Below are positions 1-10,266 of a DNA stretch of 64,000 nucleotides, in pieces (position 1 is the stretch's first letter; each line of letters starts with the position of its first letter). A program made the position numbers and the translations under genes. This stretch comes from Durusdinium trenchii (lineage: Eukaryota > Sar > Dinophyceae > Suessiales > Symbiodiniaceae). The stretch spans positions 1,584,854-1,648,853 of the forward strand of contig CAXAMN010003558.1 of the NCBI GenBank assembly GCA_963970005.1, in the 5' to 3' direction. The notes beneath the pieces are model-generated. The model was not told where the DNA came from. It saw nothing but the letters and a program-made list of their open reading frames with translations, and made no database searches.

Positions 1-328
1 CAACTTTGACTTTTGCATGGACTTTCTCGCACAGTTCAGCCACCATGTCCCGGCCGAGAGTGAGATGAAGGACAGTTGATGTAAAACTATGATGTGCTGG
101 AATATACGCATGCACTTGCAATATAAAAACCATGACGTGTGAGGATGCCCTAGCTTGGTGCTCGCAACACTACAATCTTCACCCGGCATTCGACGCGTTT
201 GCTGAACATGTTGCAACTGGGCGTGAAGTATGCCAATTTGCACTGCATAAATCTTGAACAAATGACCGTTATAACAATCATCTTAAGGGTGGGCAGAATG
301 TTGTAACAATCATCTTAGGGGTGGGCAG

Positions 329-3065
329 AATGTGAAGCTGGAGTTCAGCGTGCCTTCATCTCGCACATCATGACCAGATTCCAGAAGAACCCCAACGCCA
401 GGCAATGTGACAGTCAAACTAGTTTTGTTTTGAGTTGTCTGGCACTGGTCTTTTGACTTCAATTTCTCTGGTGTGGTAACTCAAGTTTGCTCAGGTCCCA
501 CAGGACAAAGATGGCGCAGCTGAAGCAAGTAATTCGTACGAAGCTTCAGGCCCCTTTCATGAGACCTCAATGGATAAGCAGGTGTAAGTAGTATCGGAAA
601 GGTGTTGATTCCAACTAAAGTTTGGAGGCTGAAGGAATGCTTACAGAAGCTGGCAAGAAGAAAGCAACAAGAGGGAGATCAGCATCTGCCCAGGACATGT
701 GTGTTCTTACAAAATTGGTACACATGGTACACAGCAAAGTCTTCACTAGAAAACAATATGTTACTGAATTGATCTTGGGAGGAGTTGGAAAAGACAACGG
801 GACATGAAGGCTGGAACAACTATTCAAGTACAGAATGTGTGAACAATCGCGCACAATTTTTGGAATGTATTTTATTGTCAAAATTGACAACTACCAAATC
901 TGTTGATCAAATTGTGGATAGGCCAAAGGATCCTTAAGAAAACAGGGTCGCAGATGGACAACATGGAGACACTTGCATATGATCCAGGCAATGAGGGAGA
1001 ATTTGAAGTGAACGAAGAGGGTGAGCAGGGCTCTCAAGAGGACCTGGAGCAGAACGAAGAACAGGACGATGAGAACGAAGTGGACTTGGACTTGGACGGT
1101 GATCCGGTTGAAGATGAAGATGAAGAAGAACATGAAGAGGAGGAAGTACAAAAAGAGGAGAAAGATGAGAAGGAACAGCGTGAAGAACAACAAGAAGTGC
1201 AGGAGATTCCCGACTCCCAGGAGCAGGCCACCACTCATGAGAAGATCGAGAATGAGTCTCAAATTTGCGAGGAGGTAGCCAAGCCCGTTGACCTGATCAA
1301 TGATTCCCAGATTCCTGATGATGCTGCCTATGACAAAAGTCAAATGCAACCGGAGTCCAAAGAGTTAGGGTCAGATGATGATGAGGCAAAAGGAACATTT
1401 AAGGCCAGCATTAAAGAACATGTCTTGAATTTCATTCATGTATCTCATTGAATAACTGTGTTATATGTGTGTGTGCGCCATATTCTTGTGTAAGCAACTT
1501 CAGGACGGTGGAACTTTAGAAGCTGCTGAGCCAACTCATCGACCAAAAGATGTGGAGAAGGCAAAGCACCTTATGCAAGAGCTCTACAAGACCCGCAAGC
1601 TGGACAAGACCACAAATGATGACGTATTGGAGGCATGTCCCATTCAAAATTCAACACCCGTTGCTCAGGGTTTCTCAAATTAAAGTTAGACTTCATGATG
1701 TTCTAGAGGGGCTCTGGCTCATGAGTTTAACCTTTCATGCTCTGGGAGTGCAACTAAAGGACAATTATAGATGTTGATCCTTTGTATAGTTGAGTTTGTC
1801 AGGCTCAAAAGAAGATGCGTCAAACGCATCGGGAAGCAGATTTGGAGGGCGATGATATAGAAGATGAAGACAGAAGGCTGAGGGAAGAGGAAGACTCAGA
1901 AGAAAAGCCCAGGGGTCGAGGCCGAGGACGTGGCAAGGGAAACAAGGGAAGGGGGAAACGAAAGCAGCCAAAACCTAAAGGAAAGGCCAAAGCAAAAGCA
2001 AAGGGGAAGAAGTGTGGTCAGCAAGAGGAGGACGCAAACAATGAAGAAGAAGATGCAGAAGAAGCAGACAAGCCAGGAGACGATGAACCAGAAGAGATGG
2101 AGAAAGAGGCTGAAGAGACAAGGCTGACAAAGGAGGAGGTGAGGGAAAGGCTCCTACGTGAATTGGCAAGATTGGAAGAGACATGGCATGATCGGGAAAG
2201 GGTGGAGGCTACAAAGGGCAAAAGGGTTGCTCGTGCAGCAGCGCCGCGACAGGTCCCAAAGAAGGCTGATGACGATGAGATGAAAGAAGATGCAGAAAAT
2301 TACAACAGCAAGAAGAAGGCAGCCACCAGAAAAAGGACACCGGAGAGGGAAGAGGAAGTGGAAGCAAAGCGTGCTAGGGGTAGCCCGAAGCAGCTGCCCA
2401 AGGACAAGGGTGTGAAGGGTCCAGAAAAGGTTACCGCAGAGAAGCGCAATGCAAAGCGGCCACCAAGCAAAACGGAAAAGATTGCAGCCAACACGGAGAC
2501 AAAGGAAGGAGAGAAGCTGGTGAGCGAGAATGTCAGGCAGAATTTGAAGAGGTCCTATGAGAAGTGGAGCCACAAAAAGCCTGCTGATGCAAATCAGGCA
2601 TCAGCCTCATCTGCAGCTGTCCCAAAAGCCAAGCAACGATCCAAAGGGAAAGGATTGCCAGTGAATCATACACTGGACTTTGACAAGGTTGCAAATGAAG
2701 ATGAAAAAGAAGCCATCGAAGGAAAGAAGAAAAGATGAAGGTGGCTGAGAAAGAGGATTCTGCAAAGCAAACTGCTTTCGAATCTTTTATGATGTTTTAT
2801 GCGCATATGTGCATGCATGTGTGCGCATGTACAATGTGACCAATGCATCTATTAACTAATCTTCACTTGTTGTGGCTTTGTATGTGTGCTTTGTATGCAA
2901 AGTACTCATCTCTCACAACCTAAGGAAAGGGGCCTACTTGACGTCGTTAGTTTGGCCAAGATCGATCGCGAGTTCTTCCGGGTCCCCTGGAGTTTGGCAG
3001 ATTTGAAGGAAAGCACTGCCTCGCAGCTGGCCCAGCAGGAGGACACAACAAAGTCTCTTGGCCTC
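329..3065 (+). CDS. Gene A, 5' part: low-complexity charged exons
   Basis: Probable exons of a spliced gene with unknown function. Modelled exons are about 329-401, 495-583, 621-692, 945-1403, 1504-1632, 1803-2711 and 2925-3065. The 945-1403 exon is strongly acidic (Glu/Asp runs). The 1803-2711 exon is Lys/Arg/Glu rich with RGRGRG and KAKAKAKGKK tracts, suggesting a disordered, nucleic-acid-binding or nuclear protein (inference). The 2925 exon reads AKIDREFFRVPWSLADLKES, a motif I remember from dinoflagellate proteins. Joins 1403/1504, 1632/1803 and 2711/2925 are all phase 0 with GC donors and AG acceptors, which supports one transcript. An alternative end is the in-frame TGA at 2736-2738. 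Linkage to the methyltransferase-like exons downstream is inferred from strand and spacing, and the exons between 3.07 and 4.38 kb are unresolved. Confidence 0.5.
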
Positions 3066-4383
3066 ATACGGTGCGGGGCGATGTGGAGCAGCTTGAATGG
3101 ATTTGCGCCAACCGCTCAGGTCATTTACTTTGTACGCTCCTGGTGGGAAATCTGTTGACGATCATGACGTTGGTGCCATTGGGGTTCTGTTTGCATCTTA
3201 GATTGCTAAGATTGCTCTCCCCTGGACTGTAGGGGTGAACATCAATGCAACAAAAAACACTGGGGAAAATCAGCCCGGGCATTCCTGACCCAGGATGTAT
3301 ACACGATCTTTCTATGTGAAGCCCGTGCACAGTGAACGGCGGAACAAGGTCAATCAGATCTGGAACCTCAAAGTGACCGCAACTTGGATCAAGCTGCATT
3401 GAACTAAAGACCTTATATAAGGTATGTCGCACTAGACCAGTTTCCAGTTCGATGAGGCCAACGCCGCTGAAGGAGTTTCTTTGGGATGGTCGAAATACAA
3501 AGGTCCATTGCCAGCGTCCAGGGCTCAAGCCTCCTCCTTTCTATTAAAACTGTTTTTCATTATGGTCAATCATTGATGATTGATCACTGGCCCTTCTTGG
3601 GATGAGGTGGGTCTTGGCAAAGCAACTGGCTGGATGGGAGCCAGCTGCGGTTCCCACTGAGCATGAGCAGCAGCGTGCCAGCTAGAGTTTCTTCCAAGGG
3701 ACAAGCAAAGTGTTTGGCTCGCACCTGTCCTGTCAGTCAACTGAGCTGGCAGTATAGCATACTGGCATTCTTCATAAACAAGTGGCCCCACCTCTCAGTC
3801 TATATTATATATATCCTATTTATGGGACAACATATATCCTGAGGTCCTGTGGGTGGGCGCGAGCGCTTTGCGTTTGAAGGCGTGTGAACTACACACGTGT
3901 AGGGGACCAACCCTTCCGCTGACAGCAGTGAAGGAAAACATCTCCAAGTAGGGTGGACAGTTAAGTTAATTGATCTATTCATGGGTTTGTTCCAAACAAT
4001 GCCATCGTGATCGTTTTCATTGGTTTGTGAATTAAACAGCCATTTTGGTCCTAGTGTATCTTGATCATTTTTGGGCGCGCCTGGCTTGGACCATCATGCC
4101 AATGCGACTCACTGGGGATGAAGGACGACTATTTGTACTGTTGGGAGGACCCATCATGATGACTCTTGTTTGCAATGACAAACGTTAGCTTGCAATCGGA
4201 ACATGCCGGAACATATCGGAACAAGTTTCGCAGACCTTCCTTGCACTCCGCATGAGGCTTCACCTACTGGACTACATGTCGCAGAATTATGGAGGATCGG
4301 GAGGTCGAGCGTGAAACTCAGGAAAGCAGTATACTATTTCATTGGGTGTTCTACCTATGGCTTAAAGGATATACATGCCCAGG

Positions 4384-6036
4384 ATCTTGCATGCGTCGAT
4401 CTGTTTGCGGGCAAGTGCTCTGTATCAAATGGCTTTGGTCTGGGTCTTACCATCAAGGACAAACCACAATTCATTCCTAAGGCCTGTTTGACATACTGTT
4501 CATTTGATGTCCACCCTAATTTGAGGGGACTATGGTGACCAATCTTTGCGAGCGTTGGGACCCTAGCCATCTTGGCAATTTTAATATCAACACGTGGGAT
4601 TGTTGATTCCAAAAATACACTTGAGTGATCTTGAGTGCTACAAGGGCCTCCTTCGACATTGAACTACAGAACGATGATGGCAACATGTTGACAACGTTTG
4701 GGCCTCATTGGTTTACCATTATTATATGACCTAGAAGAATGCACACTCACAAACACATGATCTAGTTGAAGTAGCCGCGCAGCTTGGCAAGGCAAGGGTT
4801 TATCAATGCGTGCGCCATGATTATGAAGCTCCAACGTGGTGGCCTATGTCATGCTGGACCTCCATGCAGCTCGTTTACCTTCATAAACTCTGCCACCCAT
4901 GGACGAAAGCCCAGTCGGCCCATGGGCCTCGCTTCAGTGCGGAAGTATGTCCTCGAAGCCAATCGGAGCCTGGGCAGGGAGAAGCTTCAAAAATGCACCT
5001 TTGGAATTCCAATACAGAGGGTTTGTTGAAGGGCCAGTGATTCTATTGGTCAGAGTTAGATGGCTTTGCTTGCGAAGGATCACAGCTCGTATGTGCCTCC
5101 TTCTATTGCTATGTATGGTCAGGGGCTGCTACTTCTGCATAGAACAGCCGACAAACAGTTGCATGTATCGAACATTTCCATACGTGCTGTTCTTACAGAA
5201 AGTGGCCCAAAAGCTCTACAAATGGACCTCGATCAACTTGCGCCTTGGTGGATTCCAATGTATATGCTGTGAAGTGTACATGGGATTATGTGGGGACAAT
5301 GAACCATGCGCATTCGTTGCTTCCCATCTAAGTGCAATGGCAATCTTTGGGCATGATTTCTTGAAGCCTACTCGTTGCTTTGGAGTGTGGTGGGTGCCTT
5401 AATTGGCCGGAGTGAATGCAATATAATATGTATCATAGGATCTAATACATGCACATGTAGTTCTTTTGACCTGCTATTATTATGGGCTGAGTCCATGGCT
5501 GCCTCGATTGAAAAAGAAGGTGTCCAAGAAGATCAAGGCAAGGATTGCCCTGAACAAAAAGCGGCTTCAAGACCAAATGGTGGTCAGAAAGCGCAACAAG
5601 CGCACTGGCCAGATCCAGGTGTCTGCTACTTAGGCCTTCCTGCAGCTTTATGTTCACACTGGGATGTCAACAATTTGGACACTTCAGTACTCACTTGTAG
5701 AAGTGGAACATGTGATGTCTCGAGCTCCTCACTGAGGAGTGGAGGGGCAGGTATGAGAAAGTCAGCTGTCTACCCTGTCAAGTATGGCCAGCGTGTGGCT
5801 GAACTTCATCGATCTTTTTTGGAGGCTAGGCTTAGCCCTTGCACTACAAATTCAACTTAGCGCACTGCCCTTGCCTATTGTGTCTTTCCTTTGCCGTCCA
5901 CCCCACTGTGCTGTTGAGAGACCTCGTGCATCCTGAGGAAGAGCAACATTCTGGCGAATCTTTGGCCTGCGCAGTCCGTGCAGCTTTGAAGAAGCTCGAC
6001 AATGACAAGGTCCGAGTGCCCATCTTTGAGGCATGA
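4384..6036 (+). CDS. Gene A, 3' part: split C5-methyltransferase-like (Rossmann) domain
   Basis: Multi-exon gene encoding a dinoflagellate family related to SAM-dependent C5-cytosine methyltransferases. Motifs appear in the expected order across exons: CVDLFAGKCSVSNGF (motif I-like, about 4390-4434), ASFDIE (about 4646-4663), GGLCHAGPPCSSFTFIN on exon 4783-4965 (candidate catalytic Cys codon 4865-4867), and CIEQPTNS on the exon from 5078 (Glu-Gln-Pro at 5142-5150, replacing ENV). Further exons give FLKPTRCFG (about 5350-5380), a Lys-rich stretch (about 5480-5620) and YPVKYGQRVAELH (about 5765-5805). The 4701/4783 join uses a GC donor and 4965/5078 a GA donor; both keep frame through conserved motifs. 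Whether it methylates DNA, RNA or nothing is unknown, since EQP departs from classical DNMTs. The last exon ending at 6036 is a guess. Confidence 0.6.
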
Positions 6037-6552
6037 GGGTGGACGTGGGAAGTACAAACAATAGAACCGTCTTGACAGAAAAAACATGTCTAGATCTTTG
6101 GTATCTCCAACCCCTGATTCCCCATGAAGGCTCCATATCGATGGCGTCATCTTGGCTTTGCACCAATCAAACACCTTCTTGAACGTGAGAAGGACAAGGG
6201 CCGATATCAACCCATGATGGAGTTTGGGCATGATAGCATGCAAGCACCTAGAGGCGCCTAGAGGCTATTGACTTTTCAACAAACCATGGTACTGTGGTGG
6301 GCTTTGCAACAAATAGAAAACTAAACTATAACACATGTGTTTATTGTGGATGATTGTGGTGACCAAACCTTGAACGAGCAGCCCTGGTGCCACATGTGCC
6401 GAGCAATTCGATCTAATTCGATCAACTGCTGTGTCTGGTAGAACCTGGACAAGCTAAGAACCAAAAAGGTCATCCAAGGCGATGCTCGGGGTATGGTTGG
6501 TGAAGGAATAAAAATCAATCATAAACCTCCTAAGGTCAGGGCCAACCAAAAC

Positions 6553-6655
6553 CAAAAGCAGCCGTGAAAATAGCGTGAACTAGCGTGAAAAACTCGTGAA
6601 GCGACATATTTAGCCGTGAACTGACATTTTTATTCGTGAACCGACTATACCCCCA
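6553..6655. repeat. CGTGAA-rich interspersed short repeat
   Basis: About six CGTGAA hexamers, several within GCGTGAA or CCGTGAA, are spread over some 100 bp about 170 bp upstream of the predicted gene B start. Spacing is irregular, so this is not a simple satellite. It could be a degenerate repeat or a promoter-proximal motif cluster, and nothing in the sequence decides between these. Confidence 0.4.
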
Positions 6656-6818
6656 AAATCGCCTATTCACTCATCAAAACGGTTTTCAATTGTGCATTAA
6701 CACTTTCAGCGTGAATGAATTTGAGTTTATTGTTTGTGGACTGAGTTTAGTGTTTGTAACCACACTTGGAGCTATACTCAGCCATTTTTGAAGTGGATTA
6801 GTCGCAGTGGGTCGACAA

Positions 6819-9800
6819 TGGGAAAGAGAAGCAGGGAGTTGGGTGATCCTGCTGGAGAACAACCAGATCCTGTGGCACAAGCACTTGACCGTGCTGCCCA
6901 AAGAGCTTCTCGTGTTGCTCTTCTTAATGCAGCAGGGGAGGAGCAACTTGAAGAAGATCATCCTATGCCAGATGGCACTGTGAAAAGGCCCCCTTAAACC
7001 GGTTGTTTTTGTTTGACCGCATGTTGGTTTTGTTTCCTGTGAGTGGCACATCGCACGAATAACATGTGCCATCCCAGACAAAAGGAAGACACAGCAAAGA
7101 CAAAAGAACCAAAAGGACCAAAGGGAAAGCATGGACAGGCACTTGAGCGAGGTGGGACAAGTTGTTGGTGTGCTTGAGCCCTTGGTTCTATGACCAATTT
7201 GTACATGAATTCACACAACAACAAACAATATGATTTGCGCAACTGGATGTGGAATGTTGGTGTTGGTAGGTATTTGTAGAGTTGTGGGAGTGGACAACTA
7301 AGAGGATAACACACTCAGTTTATTGCCTGCAGGGGTATCTACAGCATCTACGGTTCCAGCTTCTTCACCAGCCTTGGCTGTACACAAGTCAAATATGCGG
7401 GCAGCAGCTCAGCAGGAAGCTGTTGCATCTTTGAAGACTCCACCTTGCAAAAACAAGGGCGCAACGGCTGATGATGAATCCAGGCCAAAGTTGCGGCGAG
7501 ATGTGCAAAGTCGGCAGATTATCAAGGAAGAGCTGGACAGGATGAAAAAGCATCCAGCTCCAAAGCGAACATGTGCCAAAGCAAAGGCAGCACCAGTTGG
7601 TGAACGGGGCAGTACTGCCGCAGGCAAAGCCCAAGTGAAGAGATCCAACACTACAGACTCTTCTGCTGACACTGCTGTGGGGGCAACACTTCGGCGTGGG
7701 CTGACAAAATGTATTGAAGACACCCAAAAGGCTGTGGCAGCTAGTCGAGATGGAGATCGTGGCAATGGAGATGGCGATGGTGGCAAGCATGGCAACAATG
7801 ATCATGCTGAGGATGACCTGCAGACTGATGATGATGACCCGCAGAATGATGCAGAAGCAGTTGAGCTTGCCAGGATCAAGCGGGCCAATCACGCCCGCTT
7901 CATGCGGTTCTCTCGCAGCCTCAAGAGCGACTTGGCCTCTACTACAAAGGATGTATACTAGGATGTATTTGGTGTACTTGTGGACCTGTGATGTATATAT
8001 ATATATATCGATCGTTGTAATTTGTATAAGTTGATGTTCTGCTTATAGCTAAAAAATATCACTGGCAGGCCCCAGCACTCCACGATTGATCAGAGATGCG
8101 GGGAAGAAAGCGTTCCGTAGTGACTTGGCAAACCAACTATGTGCAGCTGCAGTTTTCATACAAAGACTTGTTTACTTGATGTGCCATCTTTGTGGGGGCA
8201 TATGGTGTGTTGCCTGTGTGCAGACACGGAGCGCCTTCAGATCTTGCAAGAACAATGGATTGGATGTGGTGGTGTTTGGAAGGAAAGCGCCTTGTACTTG
8301 AGAATGACAAGCAAGAACACCTTCAGGAAACGAGGCAGTCGAGCATGGCTCACGTTCCAGCAGATAGTGGAGCGGTACGGAAGTGAAGATGTGGCCCGCC
8401 AGATCACAGAAGCCAAATTGGCTGATGAGGAGACGAGGCGGTTACAAGTGCGGCAACATCCGGACTGTAGTGCAACTAGGTTGCAATTGCTAAATCGGCA
8501 CATGTAATTGCTTGAACTTGGACATATGAGATTCGCTTCATAGTCTTCCTATGCCTTCCTGTTGACTTGAATACTTGAGGACATTCTCCAGTTCCTGGTG
8601 TGGATCGAAGATGCAGAAGAAGAACAGGAAGACACCGTGGTAGAGGAGTTCTTCGAGGCCATTGACCGCGACTCTTCAGGTCATCGCCAGGCTCGTAGCA
8701 AGTCACGAGGTAGATCCAAGCACAAGGACCGCAAGGAGAAGAAACACAGGAGAGGCAAGAAGGACCGGAAGAAGCGATCCCGCTCTTCCACATCTACTTC
8801 ATCGAGTTCCAGTTCCTCTGCAAGCAGCACTTCCTCTGGAAAGGTGGGCAATGTTCTGAACTCTGATTGGGCGTCATGTTGAGCTTCGTGCACGCTAGCT
8901 GTTTTTCAATCTACGAGTATTTAATTAGATTTAAATATATCGACATTTTATGGAACCCTTGACAGTCATGACAATCTACCTTTACTCACTGTTTTTGCAA
9001 TGCCAATTCATGCCAGAAGAAGAAGACCAAGAAAGATAAAGCGAAGAAACCAAGGAAGGGAAAGAGCAGATCAGCTTCACCAGAAGTGGAAACGGAGAAG
9101 GATAAAGAGAAACGATTGAAAAAGGAAGAAGCTGAAAAGAATAAAGCTATTGAGAAAGAAAAGAAGGAGGCCTTGAAAAAGGTCCTTACAAAGCCAAGAC
9201 AGGTGGGTTATTTTTTTGGTCGACTGGGTTTTCACATGGACTAGTACGTCTCATGACCTATCCTAGTTGCAGTGGTGATCGCAGTGGTTTTCAACTGGTG
9301 ACGTCACGTCAGGCTTTGACAAAACTGACCAGTGCGATCCAGAAGGCCTTCACCATCCAGGGAAAGGCGGATTCCATGTTGCGGCCTCAGCCATTGCGGC
9401 TGGACCAATGTCTGAATCTTTGCAGTGGAACCCGATGCATCGATGCAGCTTTTGGCACTATTGCATGAACAAAACCAAACGGTTGTCTTTACCTTTGTAA
9501 CTGCCAACTTAGATCAACGCAACCAAATTTCTTGCGGAGGTCTGATTCTTTGCGCAAGATCTTCTTGGGAGAGTTGAAACCTCATCAGAAACGCCTTGAG
9601 CAGCACCGGTCGAAAGTTCAAAAGGCCATTGACGCTGCCAAGGTGCTTCATGGATATAAAGTTGAACCCACTTGCCACTTGATAGATATGGTTTGTTCAC
9701 CAGGAGATCCACCATATCACCAGTCATATCACCATCACCAGAAACCAATCACCATATGACCTGTACCAAACATCTCCCGTACAGGTGGAGGAAGCGGAGA

Positions 9801-9880
9801 AGTTGACCCAATTGGCCGATGATGCCAGCGAAGCTGTGACGGAGTTCACCCAGTTCCTGACGGCCAACAACATGAAGTAG
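6819..9880 (+). CDS. Gene B: multi-exon charged/SR-like protein, unknown function
   Basis: Best-defined split gene in the window. It starts at ATG 6819 (MGKRSRELGDPAGEQ). Modelled exons are 6819-6974, 7333-~7951, ~8065-8136, 8224-8471, 8592-8843, 9017-9202, 9313-~9358, 9514-9642 and 9785-9880 (stop TAG 9878-9880). Donors at 6975 and 8472 are GC; those at 8844, 9203 and 9643 are GT. The exon at 8224 carries a W..CGGVWKESALYLR...FRKRG..AWLTF pattern ending HPDCS, which I remember from dinoflagellate gene families. The 8592 exon is SR/Lys rich with a poly-Ser run (SSTSTSSSSSSSAS). The 9017 exon is a Lys/Glu coiled coil. The C-terminus is a short helix ending QFLTANNMK. A nuclear, RNA-related role is conceivable from composition only. 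The 7951/8065 join is unresolved, and an in-frame stop at 7959-7961 could instead end a shorter gene. Confidence 0.6.
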
Positions 9881-10266
9881 TTTACTCTTCTTCGATTCGC
9901 GATCGGAGTCGCGTGGTGGTGCACTGGGGAACCTTAGGCGTTGGCTAAGTGTATGAATCACTTGCCTTAGGGTGCCTAGGGATCGAGGTGTCATGGTGGG
10001 ATTGGTATCTAAAGTGTGCAATGGGCTCACTGACAACACTAAACAACCACCGTCAAAAGGGTTACAGGCCATGACCCTCAACAAATTTCTGCCCACCTGT
10101 GGCAATGCTCCGACATGTCGAACAGGAAGCAAATGTTGTGTATTCGCTCGCTGCGCATTGTTTGCATTGAGCTCGTGCATGTGCATGGTTCCAGTGGTCA
10201 TGTTCATCCAACTAGCTCGTTTGGATATGATTGTTCATTTGAACTTGAACTTTGGTTTGTGGGCAG
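9881..10266. other. Intergenic spacer between genes B and C
   Basis: No convincing exon was seen. This short space separates the gene B stop from the first gene C exon on the same strand, fitting head-to-tail gene packing. Confidence 0.4.

Noticed and set aside
891..1349. Minus-strand Leu/Phe-rich ORF resembling a membrane protein
   Set aside because: It is the complement of the acidic Glu/Asp exon of gene A; GAA/GAG codons read as TTC/CTC on the other strand.
4035..4055. AGCCATTTTGG, resembling part of the dinoflagellate spliced leader
   Set aside because: Only about 11 nt match and the following bases do not continue the leader. Similar partial matches (7 nt near 30777, a gapped one near 57328) occur elsewhere; too short to call relics.
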